Positions 34,130 through 43,575 are shown, numbered from the stretch's first letter. The stretch: 64,000 bases of DNA from Nocardia bhagyanarayanae (GCF_006716565.1 NZ_VFPG01000001.1:2108001-2172000), one strand, 5' to 3'. Notes: generated by a model not told the origin, from the letters alone. Program-made: numbers and translations.

Positions 34130-35400
34130 TGGCGCTGGCCGGTGCTCTGTCGTTTGCACCGCGCGCGGCCGAGCGGATGGGGAAGGTGTGAACGTCTGGC
34201 GCTGCCGGGTGGCGGCTCGCCGTTTGCCGGTGGCGGCCGCCCACTGACGCGCACGGCGGAGCCGAGGTGGTATGCATGGCTGGCGCTGGCCGGGCGGGCA
34301 GCCTGTCGTTCGCACCGCGCGCGGCCGAGCGGATGGGGAAGGTGTGAACGTCTGGCGCTGCCGGGTGGCGGCTCGCCGTTTGCCGGTGGCGGCCGCCCAC
34401 TGAACCGCGCTCGGCCGAGCCGAGGCGGGTGCGCATGGCTGGCGCTGGCCGGGCGGGCAGCCTGTCGTTTGCACCGCGCGCGGCCGAGCCGATGGGGAAA
34501 GTTCGCACGACTGGCGTCGGGCGGCGGCTCGTTTCTGGACCCGCGCGCTGCCGGAGCCCGGACGGGGTTCGCGCAGCGGCCGTCTTCAGGCCGGGGGCAG
34601 CCCGTCACCGACACCCGGCACCGCCGGAGCCGAGGCAACTACGCACCGCGGGCGCTGCCAGGCGACAGTTCGTCATTGGACAGCGCTGCGGGGACGGGGC
34701 GGAGGATCGGAGGTCTGGTCGTTGTCGGGCGGCCCGTCTCCGGACCCGTGCACGGGCGGAGCGCGGGCGGAGGTTCGCATGGTTGGCGGTGTCGCGTGGC
34801 GGCTCGTCGTCGGGCCGGGCGGGCAGCCCGTCACTGAACCGCGTGAGGCCGGAGCCGGGGTTGCTAGGCAGCGCGGGCGCTGCCGGGCGACAGTTCGCGA
34901 TTGGACAGCGCTGTGGGAACGGGGCGGAGGATCGGAGGGCTGGTCGTTGTCGGGCGGCCGGTCTCTGGACCCGTGCACGGGCGGAGCGCGGGCGGAGGTT
35001 CGCATGGTTGGCGCTGCCGGGCGACAGCTCGTCATTTGACAGCGCGGCGGGAACGCGGGCGGCGCGGGCGGCTCGGCGGCGTTGTCAGGCGGTGGCCTCT
35101 CGCGGACCTGGGTGGTCGTCCGTCATCCAACGCGCACGTCCGAGTGCGGGCGCAGGTACGCGCAGCCTGGCGCTGCCGGGCGGCGGTCGGTCATGCGGAC
35201 CCGCACACAGCCGAAGCCGGATGTGGAGGTCCCGCACGGGGGCGTTGTCGTGCGGCGGCTCGCCGTTGGGCCGGTACTGAACCGCGCACGGTCGGAGCCA
35301 ATGCGGAGGTACGCGCAGCGGTCGGCCAAGCGGAGGTACGCATAGCCGGCGCTGCGGCCAGTGGCCGGTGCGCGGAATGCGCATCCGTAGCTACGCACAT
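34130..35400. repeat. 1.3-kb mixed tandem array upstream of mshA
   Basis: The left part has units of 156 bp (GGTGTGAACGTCTGGCGCTG at 34185 and 34341, with CGGGCGGGCAGCCTGTCGTT). The middle has units about 225 bp apart (GGCGACAGTTCGTCATTGGA at 34661 and a close copy at 34886), each containing CGTGCACGGGCGGAGCGCGG and GCGGAGGTTCGCATGG. The right end (35271-35345) contains GAACCGCGCACGGTCGGAGC and GCGGAGGTACGCGCAGC, which are parts of the 60-bp dispersed repeat. The open frames are Arg/Gly-rich and not convincing. The promoter of mshA must lie at the far right. Confidence 0.72.
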
Positions 35401-35517
35401 ACATTCGAATCGCAGGTCAGCGCGGTCGGTGAGCGGTCTCACCTTTGCTGTGTGATGACTCTCACTTGCCCGGTAGGGGGCGTCGGCGGCGGATATTCAC
35501 CGTGCACTATGGATGGT

Positions 35518-36906
35518 GTGAGTCAACGTGCGGACCTACGGCCGAACCGGATCGCCGTGCTGTCGGTGCACACCTCACCACTCGCGCAACCGGGCACCGG
35601 TGATGCGGGCGGCATGAACGTCTACGTGCTGCAAACGGCTCTCCAGCTGGCGCGACGCGGGACCGAAGTCGAGATCTTCACCCGCGCCACCTCGTCGAAC
35701 GTCCCTCCGGTTCAGGAGGCGGGGCCTGGGGTGCTGGTGCGCAACGTGGTCGCGGGTCCGTTCGAGGGGCTCGACAAGCACGACCTCCCCACCCAGCTCT
35801 GCCCGTTCACCGCGGAGGTGCTGCGCCAGGAGGCGCGCCATCAGCCCGGCCACTACGACTTGGTGCACTCGCACTACTGGCTCTCCGGGCAGGTCGGCTG
35901 GCTGGCCAGGGACCGCTGGCGGGTGCCGCTGATCCACACCGCGCACACCTTGGCCGCCGTGAAGAACGCCGCGCTGGCCGATGGCGACTGCCCCGAGCCC
36001 GTCACCCGCGAGATCGGCGAGAAGCAGGTCATCGCGGAGGCCGACCGGATGGTCGCCAACACGGCGGAGGAGGCGCGTCAGCTCGTCGAGCTCTACGGCG
36101 CCGACGCCGAGCGCATCGATGTGGTTCCGCCGGGCGCCGACCTGGCCCGCTACCGTCCCGGTGACAAGGCCGCCGCTCGCGCCGAGCTCGGTCTTGCCGC
36201 CCACGAGCGGATCGTCGCCTTCGTCGGCCGCATCCAACCGCTCAAGGCGCCCGACGTGCTCGTCCGCGCCGCCGCCGAATTGTTGCGCACCGATCCGGAC
36301 CGCAACCTGCGGGTGCTGATCGTCGGCGGCGCGTCCGGCACCGGACTGAAGCGCCCCGACGCGCTGATCGAGCTGGCCTCCGAACTCGGCATCACCGACC
36401 GCGTGACGTTCCTGCCGCCGCAGCCGCCGGACCGTCTCGTGCGGGTCTACCGCGCCGCGGACCTGGTCGCGGTGCCCAGCTACAACGAATCCTTCGGCTT
36501 GGTCGCCATCGAGGCGCAGGCCAGCGGCACCCCGGTCCTCGCCGCCGACGTCGGCGGACTCGGCACCGCCGTCCGGCACGGCGAGACCGGACTGCTCGTC
36601 GCGGGTCACGGCACCCCGGACTGGGCCGCCGCGCTCGGCACCCTGCTCGACGCACCAGCGCGGCTGGCGGAGATGAGCGATCGCGCGGTCGCGCACGCCG
36701 CGAACTTCTCCTGGGAGCACACCGCCGACGGGCTGCTCGCCAGCTACGCCGCGGCATTGGCCGGATTCCCCGAGACCGAACTGGGCGGCGGACTGCGGGC
36801 GGCGAGCGCGGAACGCACTAACCTGTCCGGTGCCGCGCTCCTCGGCGAGGGCGGTCAGGCCAGATCGCGGGCGCTGTGGCGGCGCCGGATGGGAGTGCAC
36901 CGATGA
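35518..36906 (+). CDS. mshA: D-inositol-3-phosphate glycosyltransferase (mycothiol synthesis)
   Basis: MshA joins UDP-GlcNAc to 1L-myo-inositol-1-phosphate, the first step of mycothiol synthesis in the cytosol. The 462-residue GT-B enzyme has the family-specific N-terminus [24 protein letters not shown], the [20 protein letters not shown] segment, the donor-site [20 protein letters not shown] and the nucleotide-binding [20 protein letters not shown]. The start is GTG 35518 or ATG 35509 in frame. CACTAT (35505-35510) as a -10 favours the GTG. Its TGA overlaps the next ATG. Confidence 0.95.
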   Translation: MSQRADLRPNRIAVLSVHTSPLAQPGTGDAGGMNVYVLQTALQLARRGTEVEIFTRATSSNVPPVQEAGPGVLVRNVVAGPFEGLDKHDLPTQLCPFTAEVLRQEARHQPGHYDLVHSHYWLSGQVGWLARDRWRVPLIHTAHTLAAVKNAALADGDCPEPVTREIGEKQVIAEADRMVANTAEEARQLVELYGADAERIDVVPPGADLARYRPGDKAAARAELGLAAHERIVAFVGRIQPLKAPDVLVRAAAELLRTDPDRNLRVLIVGGASGTGLKRPDALIELASELGITDRVTFLPPQPPDRLVRVYRAADLVAVPSYNESFGLVAIEAQASGTPVLAADVGGLGTAVRHGETGLLVAGHGTPDWAAALGTLLDAPARLAEMSDRAVAHAANFSWEHTADGLLASYAAALAGFPETELGGGLRAASAERTNLSGAALLGEGGQARSRALWRRRMGVHR

Positions 36907-37406
36907 CGGAGATCCAGGCGACCGCGCAGGTGATCGACCAGACCCTGCGCGATCGCGAGATCGAGTACACCCGCCCTGGCGAGGACGTCTTCGTCGTCGT
37001 GCTGCCCGGTGAGCGCAAGCTGAAGACGACGCTCATGCTCACCGTCGGCAAACACGGCGTGCGCATCGAATCCTTCGTCTGCCGCAAGCCCGACGAGAAC
37101 TTCGAGGGCGTCTACAAGTTCCTGCTCCGCCGCAACCGCCGCCTCTACGGCGTGGCCTACACGCTGGACCGGGTCGGCGACATCTACCTCGTCGGCCGCA
37201 TGGCCACGCACGCCGTCACCGAGGACGAGCTCGACCGCATCTTCGGCCAGGTGCTGGAGGCGGTGGACGCCGACTTCAACGTGCTGCTGGAACTCGGCTT
37301 CGCGGAATCCATTCGGAAGGAATGGAAGTGGCGGGTCTCGCGCGGGGAGTCGCTGAAGAATCTGCTGCCGTTCGAGCACCTGGTCGAATCCTCCGAGAAC
37401 TCCTGA
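36903..37406 (+). CDS. YbjN-domain protein (Rv0487-like)
   Basis: The 167-residue protein has the YbjN fold related to type III secretion chaperone-like domains: [40 protein letters not shown] and [20 protein letters not shown]. The biochemical role is unknown; members are often linked to stress responses. Its ATG overlaps the mshA stop (ATGA), so expression is coupled to mycothiol synthesis, as in mycobacteria. There are no membrane segments. Confidence 0.88.
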   Translation: MTEIQATAQVIDQTLRDREIEYTRPGEDVFVVVLPGERKLKTTLMLTVGKHGVRIESFVCRKPDENFEGVYKFLLRRNRRLYGVAYTLDRVGDIYLVGRMATHAVTEDELDRIFGQVLEAVDADFNVLLELGFAESIRKEWKWRVSRGESLKNLLPFEHLVESSENS

Positions 37407-37445
37407 CCCGCCGCACCCGATGGTGCGAAATCCGATAATGCTCAG

Positions 37446-37560
37446 CTGTCGCCGAGCGCTTGGCCTGATGGTGACCCGGCTGTCGCCGAGCGCTCGGCCT
37501 GGTGGTGGCCCGGCTGCCGCCGAGCGCTTGGCCTGATGGTGGCCCGGCTGCCGCCGAGCA
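37446..37560 (+). repeat. 34-bp tandem repeat, 3.4 copies
   Basis: Units CTG(T/C)CGCCGAGCGCT(T/C)GGCC-TG(A/G)TGGTG(A/G)CCCGG run 37446-37479, 37480-37513 and 37514-37547, with a partial copy to 37560. They fill most of the gap between the YbjN and ROK genes. A 34-bp period is close to three helical turns. Confidence 0.85.
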
Positions 37561-37652
37561 ACTACCGTTGGCGACCGCACAGCAAGATCATTCGGCACCG
37601 GACCGTCGCGCGACCGCGGCGGTCCGGTGGCGTTGGGAAGTGGGGGTTTCGG

Positions 37653-38546
37653 ATGACCGTTCTCGCTCTGGACATCGGCGCGACCAAGATCGCGGTCGGC
37701 TTGGTGGGGGCCGACGGAATGACGCACGAGGTAGGCCGCATTCAGGTGCCGCCGACCGGCGTGTGGGAGGCGGTGCGCGGGCTGCTGCTCGCCGCGGCCA
37801 ACGGATCCGAGGTGGATCTGATCGGCATCGGCTCGTGCGGTCCGGTGGACGCCCCCGCGGGGATCACCACCCCGCTCAACATCCCGGAGTGGCGCGACGG
37901 ATTCGCTCTGGTGCCCGCGGTTCAGGAACTGTTCCCCAGCGCGACGGTGCGCTTCGCCATCGACGGGGTGTGCCTAGCCCTGGCGGAGCGGCATTTCGGC
38001 GCGGCGCGGGAGACGCCGGACGCGCTGGCCATGACGGTGTCCTCGGGGATCGGCGGCGGTGTCATCGTCGGCGGCATGGTCGCTGTCGGGCACACCGGCA
38101 ACGCGGGGCACATCGGTCACATGATCGTGCCCGGGTCGACCGATCCGTGCGCCTGTGGCGGGGTCGGTTGCGTGGAGGCGGTGGCCAGCGGTCCGTCCTC
38201 GGTGCGGTGGGCGCGCGAGCGCGGTTGGCACGGAACCACCGGCATCGAACTGGCCGCCGACGCGGAAGCGGGGGACCGGGTCGCCAAGGCGGCGCTGCGG
38301 CGCGCGGGAATCGCGCTGGGCCAAGTGATCTCGTCGGCGGCCGCGCTGCTCGACGTGGATCTGGTGGTGATCGGCGGCGGCTTCGCGCAGTCCGGAGAGC
38401 CGCTGTGGCGACCGTTACAGGAGGCGCTCGGCGCGCACGCCCGCATCGAGTTCCTGCGCGACCTGCACGTCGTCCCTTCGGAATTGGGCGATCAGGCCAC
38501 GTTGGTCGGCGCCGGACTGCTCACCGCGCTCGCTCCGGCATCCTGA
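37653..38546 (+). CDS. ROK-family sugar kinase
   Basis: The 297-residue protein has the ROK ATPase layout without an N-terminal helix-turn-helix, so it should be a kinase rather than a repressor: phosphate-1 loop [16 protein letters not shown] (about residues 4-19), [20 protein letters not shown], and phosphate-2 loop [15 protein letters not shown]. The ROK zinc-binding signature is [10 protein letters not shown] then [15 protein letters not shown]. Glucose, N-acetylmannosamine or related hexoses are possible substrates. It lies in the position of small variable genes between YbjN and gpmA, and gpmA follows 43 bp later, so the two may be co-transcribed. Confidence 0.88.
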   Translation: MTVLALDIGATKIAVGLVGADGMTHEVGRIQVPPTGVWEAVRGLLLAAANGSEVDLIGIGSCGPVDAPAGITTPLNIPEWRDGFALVPAVQELFPSATVRFAIDGVCLALAERHFGAARETPDALAMTVSSGIGGGVIVGGMVAVGHTGNAGHIGHMIVPGSTDPCACGGVGCVEAVASGPSSVRWARERGWHGTTGIELAADAEAGDRVAKAALRRAGIALGQVISSAAALLDVDLVVIGGGFAQSGEPLWRPLQEALGAHARIEFLRDLHVVPSELGDQATLVGAGLLTALAPAS

Positions 38547-38589
38547 CCAGGGCTCCGGTGCAGGGGCCGCGCGTGGCAGGATGGCCGTC

Positions 38590-39327
38590 ATGACGTACAC
38601 CCTCGTGTTGCTGCGCCACGGCGAGAGCGAATGGAATGCCCTGAATCTGTTCACCGGCTGGGTGGACGTGCACCTGACCGACAAGGGCATCGCCGAGGGT
38701 AAGCGCGCGGGCGAGCTGCTCGCCGAGCACGGCATCCTGCCCGACGTCGTCTACACCTCGCTGCTGCGCCGGGCCATCTCCACCGCGAACATCGCGCTGG
38801 ACGCGGCCGACCGGCACTGGATCCCGGTCATCCGCGACTGGCGCCTCAACGAGCGCCACTACGGCGAGCTGCAGGGCAAGAACAAGGCGCAGATCCGCGA
38901 CAAGTACGGCGACGAGCAGTTCATGCTGTGGCGGCGCAGCTACGACACTCCGCCGCCGCCGATCGACCCGGCCAACGAGTACAGCCAGGAAGGCGACGCG
39001 CGGTACGCGGGCATCGAGGTGCCCAAGACCGAATGCCTGCTCGACGTGGTGAACCGGATGGTCCCGTACTGGGAGTCGACCATCTCCAAGGAACTGCTCA
39101 CCGGCAAGACCGTGCTGATCGCCGCGCACGGCAACTCGCTGCGCGCCCTGGTCAAGCACCTGGACAACATCTCCGACGACGACATCGCCGGCCTGAACAT
39201 CCCGACCGGCATTCCGCTGCGCTACGAACTCGACGAGAACCTGCGCCCGGTACGCCCACGCGAGTACCTGGACCCGGAGGCCGCCGCCGCCGGCGCGGCC
39301 GCGGTCGCGAGCCAGGGCGGTAAGTAG
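38590..39327 (+). CDS. gpmA: 2,3-bisphosphoglycerate-dependent phosphoglycerate mutase
   Basis: The enzyme interconverts 3- and 2-phosphoglycerate in glycolysis. The 245-residue protein has the catalytic phosphohistidine motif [20 protein letters not shown] (His at residue 9), the substrate region [20 protein letters not shown] and [10 protein letters not shown], and the second histidine in [16 protein letters not shown]. The tail ends in a Gly/Ala-rich extension, [18 protein letters not shown], like the mycobacterial enzyme. ATG 38590 is preferred; an in-frame ATG at 38581 (MAVMTYT) is the alternative. A strong terminator follows. Confidence 0.95.
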   Translation: MTYTLVLLRHGESEWNALNLFTGWVDVHLTDKGIAEGKRAGELLAEHGILPDVVYTSLLRRAISTANIALDAADRHWIPVIRDWRLNERHYGELQGKNKAQIRDKYGDEQFMLWRRSYDTPPPPIDPANEYSQEGDARYAGIEVPKTECLLDVVNRMVPYWESTISKELLTGKTVLIAAHGNSLRALVKHLDNISDDDIAGLNIPTGIPLRYELDENLRPVRPREYLDPEAAAAGAAAVASQGGK

Positions 39328-39335
39328 TACGTCGT

Positions 39336-39372
39336 CGATGCGCCGCGGCCGTCACTCGGCCGCGGCGCATCG
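39336..39372 (+). terminator. Strong terminator after gpmA
   Basis: CGATGCGCCGCGGCCG (39336-39351) pairs perfectly with CGGCCGCGGCGCATCG (39357-39372) around TCACT, nine bases after the stop codon. Confidence 0.85.
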
Positions 39373-39834
39373 CTGTTTCGGGGGCTTGATTCTTGGTGCC
39401 GTCCGGCTGAAGCGCCGTTCGGTCGAGTGCGTGACCCTGGGGTGGCCCTGGCGTGCCGACCGACCGAATGCGCGGCCTGGAGGCGCCGTGCATCGCCCTG
39501 ATATGCCGGTCGAGTGCGCGTCCTGGAGGCGCTTTGGGGTTGGCTCCGATGTGCCGGTCGAGTGCACAACCTCCAGCACCGCGGAGTGGCCGACCTGTCC
39601 GGCTGAGCGCACCGAGGAACAGCGCTCGGCGCGATCCGGCTGCGGTATCTCGCGGAAATCCGCCGTGTTTCGGCCTGTATCTCCGGCGTGTGCGTCGGTC
39701 TGGGCGCGGTCGATGCGGTAAACCTTCGTTCTGGCGCTCGGAATCCCGCAAGGATCTCCATATCCAGGGGCTATCGCGAGCCGTCATGCGTATGTGAATT
39801 GATATTCCAGGTGATCTTCGTGAATCCGGGAGTT
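39373..39834. repeat. Intergenic stretch with about 50-bp degenerate repeats
   Basis: Three units with (A/G)TGCCGGTCGAGTGCGCG-CCTGGAGGCGC start near 39452, 39502 and 39550 (periods of about 50 and 48 bp). A further TTCGGTCGAGTGCGTG lies at about 39419. I see no gene in the stretch. Confidence 0.6.
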
Positions 39835-39861
39835 CTTACCGACTGGTAAGTTGTGTATGCT
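39835..39861 (+). promoter_or_regulatory. Promoter with TetR-type palindrome before the secreted hydrolase
   Basis: CTTACC (39835-39840) and GGTAAG (39845-39850) form perfect arms around GACT. A -10 TATGCT (39856-39861) follows five bases later, so a bound repressor would block the -35/-10 spacer. Transcription should start near 39868, leaving a leader of about 33 nt with an AGAGGTGG sequence before ATG 39901. Confidence 0.6.
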
Positions 39862-39900
39862 TCCGGACGTTCGACCAGTCCGAGAGGTGGATCACGTCCG

Positions 39901-41952
39901 ATGAAGTACGCGCTACGGGCCACAGTCGCGGCGCTCGCCGCCGCAGTGCTCGTTCCATTCCTCACCACCGGCGCGACCGCCGCACCCGTCGCAACGGGCC
40001 CCGACGGCGGCGCGGCCGGAGCGGCGTGGGCCGCCACCGAGGACGGCGTTCAGCAGTACCCGAACGTGCACATCGAATGGGATGTGCCGATCACCATGAG
40101 CGACGGCACGGTGCTGAAGGGCAACGTCTACCGGCCCGCCGACGCCTCCGGCCGCCCGATCGACGCGCCGACGCCCACCATCGTCAACATGACGCCCTAC
40201 ACCAAGTTGGTGTCGAACCTCGCCGATCACGCGCAGTCCATTCCGGTGCTGTCCGACGCGCTGCTGAACCTCTTCCGCCAGATCGATTTCAGCGGCACCC
40301 CGCTCTCCGGCGTCACCGATCTCACCAAGGCCTTCGGCGGCGGCGAGCTGCGCAACTTCACCGTGGACCGCCAGCTGATCAAGAGCGGGTACTCGCAGGT
40401 CGTCGTCGACGTGCGCGGCACCGGCTTCTCGCAGGGCGAATGGGACATGCTCCGCGCCCGCGAGCAGCAGGACACCCTCGAGGTGATCGACTGGGCATCC
40501 CGCCAGCCGTGGTCGGACGGCAAGATCGGCATGAACGGCATTTCCTACTCGGGCATCAACCAGGTGCAGGCGGCGTCCAAGCAGCCGCCCGCGCTGAAGG
40601 CGATCTTCCCGGTGGTGCCGGGCAGCGACCTGGTCAACGACGTGCTCGCCCCCGGCGGCGGCTTCGGCTTCAACTTCATCCCGCTGTGGCTCACTGCGAT
40701 CAACACCCTCAAATGGGTGCCGGACGTGCAGTCCATCGTGCACGGCAAGTTCGACTGGGAGTGGCTCAACGACCGCGCCGCGTCCCCGCTCACCTTCATG
40801 GACGTGTTCCTGAACGCCTACACCGCAACGCGTTTCGAGGACGCGGACCCGCGCCTGCTCGATCTGCTCACCCACAGCAGCCCCGAACGCGGCGACTACG
40901 TCAGCGATCCCACGCAGATCCGGGTGCCGACCTTCGTCGTCGGCGGCTGGCACGATCTGTTCACCTACTCGGAATCCAAGATCTACAACCAGATTCCGCT
41001 ACCCGCGGGCCAGAAGCAGCTGCTGATGGGCAACACCTACCACGTGAACTCCGGCAACGAGTACGGCAAGCCCGGCCTGCCGCCCCGGCTCGACGTGCTG
41101 CAACGTGCGTGGTTCGACAAGTGGCTCAAGGGAATCGACAACGGCGTCGATGGCTACGGTCCGGTCACCCTGCGCCAGCAGGGCGGCGGCTGGGTCACCC
41201 AGAACGGCTTCGGCGCTTCGGCCGTCGGCGAGGCCGCCGCGCAGCACCGCCGCATGTACCTGTCCGCGGCGCCCAGCGGCACTGCCCAGAGCGTCTACGA
41301 CGGCTCGCTCACCGCTGAAGCGAACGCCGACACGGCGCGGCTGACCGTCGCCCCCGGCCTGACCACCCTGTGCTCCAACGATGCGGCGCAGGGCAGCGCG
41401 GGCGTGCTGTCGATCATCGACGGTTGCGCCAAGGATTCGCGCGTCGCCGAGCTGAACGCGCTCACCTTCACCAGCGCGCCGGTCGTCGAGGCGACCACCA
41501 TCTCCGGCCCGATCGCCGTGCGGCTCAACACCGTTCAGGACGCGACCGACGGCTACTGGACGGTGACCGTCAACGACGTCGCGCCCGACGGTCAGTCGAC
41601 CGTGCTCACCTCCGGTCAGCTGATGGCCTCCCTGCGCGAGATCGACGAGGCCAACAGCAGCCGTTCGGCCAACGGCGACTACACCGACCCGCGCCCCTAC
41701 ACCTCGCTCGAGAAGCGGCAGCCGACGGTGCCCGGCGAGGCCACCACGCTGGACATCACGCTGAGCGCCACCGAGGCGATCCTGCAGCCCGGCCACCGCC
41801 TGCGCGTGGACGTGTTCGCGAGCAACTTCCCGAAAGGACTGCCCGTCCTACCGATGCTGCTCGACACGGAGTTGAAGCCGCAGCACGTGCAGCTGGACCC
41901 GGCCCGGCCGAGCTTCGTCAACATCCCGGTCCGCGGCAACCACGGCTGGTGA
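39901..41952 (+). CDS. Secreted CocE/NonD-family (X-Pro dipeptidyl-peptidase-like) hydrolase
   Basis: The 683-residue product starts with a Sec signal peptide (MKYALRATVAALAAAVLVPF-LTTGATAA, cleavage probably after TAA at about 28). A catalytic alpha/beta-hydrolase domain follows, with SDGTVLKGNVYRPADASGRP, SGYSQVVVDVRGTGFSQGEW, nucleophile elbow MNGISYSGINQVQA (Ser in GxSxSG), VVGGWHDLFTYSE and a histidine in NTYHVNSGNEYG. The C-terminal X-Pro dipeptidyl-peptidase jelly-roll begins around residue 430 (AQHRRMYLSAAPSG) and includes SATEAILQPGHRLRVDVFAS. It should act outside the membrane on esters or peptides. A TetR-type site controls the promoter. Confidence 0.9.
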   Translation: MKYALRATVAALAAAVLVPFLTTGATAAPVATGPDGGAAGAAWAATEDGVQQYPNVHIEWDVPITMSDGTVLKGNVYRPADASGRPIDAPTPTIVNMTPYTKLVSNLADHAQSIPVLSDALLNLFRQIDFSGTPLSGVTDLTKAFGGGELRNFTVDRQLIKSGYSQVVVDVRGTGFSQGEWDMLRAREQQDTLEVIDWASRQPWSDGKIGMNGISYSGINQVQAASKQPPALKAIFPVVPGSDLVNDVLAPGGGFGFNFIPLWLTAINTLKWVPDVQSIVHGKFDWEWLNDRAASPLTFMDVFLNAYTATRFEDADPRLLDLLTHSSPERGDYVSDPTQIRVPTFVVGGWHDLFTYSESKIYNQIPLPAGQKQLLMGNTYHVNSGNEYGKPGLPPRLDVLQRAWFDKWLKGIDNGVDGYGPVTLRQQGGGWVTQNGFGASAVGEAAAQHRRMYLSAAPSGTAQSVYDGSLTAEANADTARLTVAPGLTTLCSNDAAQGSAGVLSIIDGCAKDSRVAELNALTFTSAPVVEATTISGPIAVRLNTVQDATDGYWTVTVNDVAPDGQSTVLTSGQLMASLREIDEANSSRSANGDYTDPRPYTSLEKRQPTVPGEATTLDITLSATEAILQPGHRLRVDVFASNFPKGLPVLPMLLDTELKPQHVQLDPARPSFVNIPVRGNHGW

Positions 41953-42029
41953 ATCCGATCCGCTGACCCCGCCGCTCGCCTCAACCAGCTCGACCACCCC
42001 TCGGACCCGACGCCATGGCTGGTCGGCCC

Positions 42030-42138
42030 CAACCACCATTTCTCTCCCGTCGATAGAGAAATGGTGGTTGGGCCAAATCGACGGTAGTCAAATGGTGGCA
42101 AGTTGATCTTCAACAGCCACCATTCGACTACCGTCGAT
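42030..42138. repeat. Composite palindromic element, copy D
   Basis: The left hairpin has perfect 16-bp arms CAACCACCATTTCTCT / AGAGAAATGGTGGTTG (42030-42045 and 42055-42070, 9-nt loop). The core follows: 42077-42098 (ATCGACGGTAGTCAAATGGT-GG), an 18-nt spacer, and 42117-42138 (CCACCATTCGACTACCGTCG-AT). Relative to copies B and C the whole element is inverted. It begins 78 bp after the stop of the secreted hydrolase. Confidence 0.87.
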
Positions 42139-42260
42139 TGCTTAGCCCCCTTGACAGGCTCACAAGGCGAGGCCGCCCGCCCAGAACGCACCATACGAAG
42201 TGCCGTTACTGAACTAACTGCGACCACACGCCTGAACTAGTAGGCCGAGCCGCACAAACC

Positions 42261-42720
42261 ACGTCCGCCAACGCACCCATCCGCCAACCGGACGAACCCA
42301 CTCCACGCCGAACCAAAGAACGCAACCACAGCCGGTCGACCACGCCGGGCGTCGCACCCACGCTCGACAACTGCGGGAGGTAAGCCGGGTACGGCACCCA
42401 ACGCGCCCAGCACCGTTCGGGGCAAACCTGGGCCAGCCGCGCGTGAATTAGCGGCCCAAACCCCGGAACCACGTCCGCCAACTCACCCATCCGCCAACCG
42501 GACGATCCCACCCCACGCCGATCCAAAGAACGCAACCACAGCCGGTCGACCACGCCGGGCGTTGCACCCACGCTCGACAACTGCGGGAGGTAAGCCGGGT
42601 ACGGCACCCAACGCGCCCAGCACCGTTCGGGGCAAACCTGGGCCAGCCGCGCGTGAATTAGCGGCCCAAACCCCGGAACCACGTCCGCCAACTCACCCAT
42701 CCGCTAACCGGACGATCCCA
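42261..42720 (-). repeat. 210-bp tandem repeat, two full copies plus a partial
   Basis: Units start at 42261, 42471 and 42681 (ACGTCCGCCAAC(G/T)CACCCATCC), exactly 210 bp apart, with near-identical interiors (AACCACAGCCGGTCGACCAC, GGGAGGTAAGCCGGGTACGG, GAATTAGCGGCCCAAACCCC). Because 210 is divisible by three, a minus-strand frame stays open through all copies and repeats every 70 residues, but I regard it as non-coding. A single related copy lies at 19159-19275 in the other orientation. Confidence 0.82.
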
Positions 42721-42773
42721 CCCCACGCCGACCCCGAGATCCCCAACGCAACTCCCGCCCTACCGGACGACTC

Positions 42774-42926
42774 CATACCGCGGAACCCCGCCCAACCGGA
42801 CAACTCCGCAATCCTGCGGAACCCCGCCCAACTGGACGGCCCGGCAATCCGCGGAAACTCGCCCACCCGGACGACCCCGCAATCCCGCAGAACCCGCCCA
42901 GCCGGACAACCTCCATCAATCCCGCA
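42774..42926 (-). repeat. 36-bp tandem repeat reaching the reductase gene end
   Basis: Four to five units of AATCC(C)GCGGAACCCCGCCC-AACCGGACAACTCCGC lie head to tail (units start near 42774, 42810, 42846, 42881). The last unit contains AATCCCGCAT, the reverse complement of the final codons (ATGCGGGATTGA) of the reductase gene. Confidence 0.7.
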
Positions 42927-43575
42927 TAGCAAACGCCCCCGCCAACGGCGGCAACATCGCACGAGCGTCATACCCCCCGAACCAAAGCCCCACCGCCAAT
43001 ACCGAAGCAGCCTCCAAATACCGAGCCCGATGCAACCCACCCGCCAAGAACGGCCGCAACTTCAAATCCTCGGCCAACCCCGCGACAAGGCGCACAGCAT
43101 CCGGATCATCACCACAAAGAGGCACCGACAAGGTCGCGCCCTCGAACTCGCGAACCTCGGCCGCCCACACCTCGGCCGCGCACAGGTTGAACCCCTTCAC
43201 CACCCGCGCACCAGGAACGGTCCCGGCGATCCGCTCCGCCACCGCGTCCTCCCCGAGCACGAAGTTGTCCGTTCCATCGGACGCCGCATCGGGCTCGAAC
43301 GCATTGGTGCAGTCGACGAGCACGCGCCCATCGAGCCCGGGCGTCCCCCGCAAGATGCCGTCCAACGCCTCGACCGGTACCGCCAGCAACACCACTTCAC
43401 CGAACCCGGCAGCCTCCGCGATGCTCCCGCTCCGCGCGCCGTACCCGACGGCATCAGCTACTTCAGCCGCCGCCGCACTCCGCCGCGCACCGAAGCAGAC
43501 TTCGTGCCCCGCCGCGGCCCAACCACCGCCCAACGCCCGCGCCATCGCGCCCGCCCCGATGATCCCGATCCGCAT
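42916..43575 (-). CDS. F420/NADP oxidoreductase-like (NpdG-type) dehydrogenase
   Basis: The 219-residue protein has an NADP-binding Rossmann N-terminus, MRIGIIGAGAMARALGGGWA, with CFGARRSAAAAEVA after the second strand (arginines that favour NADP). This is followed by VVLLAVPVEALDGIL, GRVLVDCTNAFEPD and GARVVKGFNLCAAEVW, the pattern of F420-dependent NADP reductase and related 3-hydroxyisobutyrate-like reductases. Whether F420 is used is uncertain. ATG 43575 has AGGAG six bases upstream. It is divergent from the HxlR regulator, which very likely controls it. Confidence 0.82.
   Translation of the reverse strand: MRIGIIGAGAMARALGGGWAAAGHEVCFGARRSAAAAEVADAVGYGARSGSIAEAAGFGEVVLLAVPVEALDGILRGTPGLDGRVLVDCTNAFEPDAASDGTDNFVLGEDAVAERIAGTVPGARVVKGFNLCAAEVWAAEVREFEGATLSVPLCGDDPDAVRLVAGLAEDLKLRPFLAGGLHRARYLEAASVLAVGLWFGGYDARAMLPPLAGAFAMRD

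Noticed and set aside
34010..35280. Frames of about 275-285 codons downstream of the hydrolase
   Set aside because: They follow the 156- and 225-bp repeats, are Arg/Gly/Ser-rich, and lack starts with ribosome-binding sites or -10 boxes.
19346..42138. CRISPR array explanation for the palindromic elements
   Set aside because: The copies are 3-13 kb apart and not regularly spaced, spacers are short and partly conserved, and no cas gene is present.
42206..42700. A minus-strand frame encoding a 70-residue repeat (GELADVVPGFGPLIHARLAQ...)
   Set aside because: The repeat stays in frame only because the DNA period is 210 bp. The related copy at 19159 does not preserve this reading frame, there is no Shine-Dalgarno, and the flanks are other arrays.
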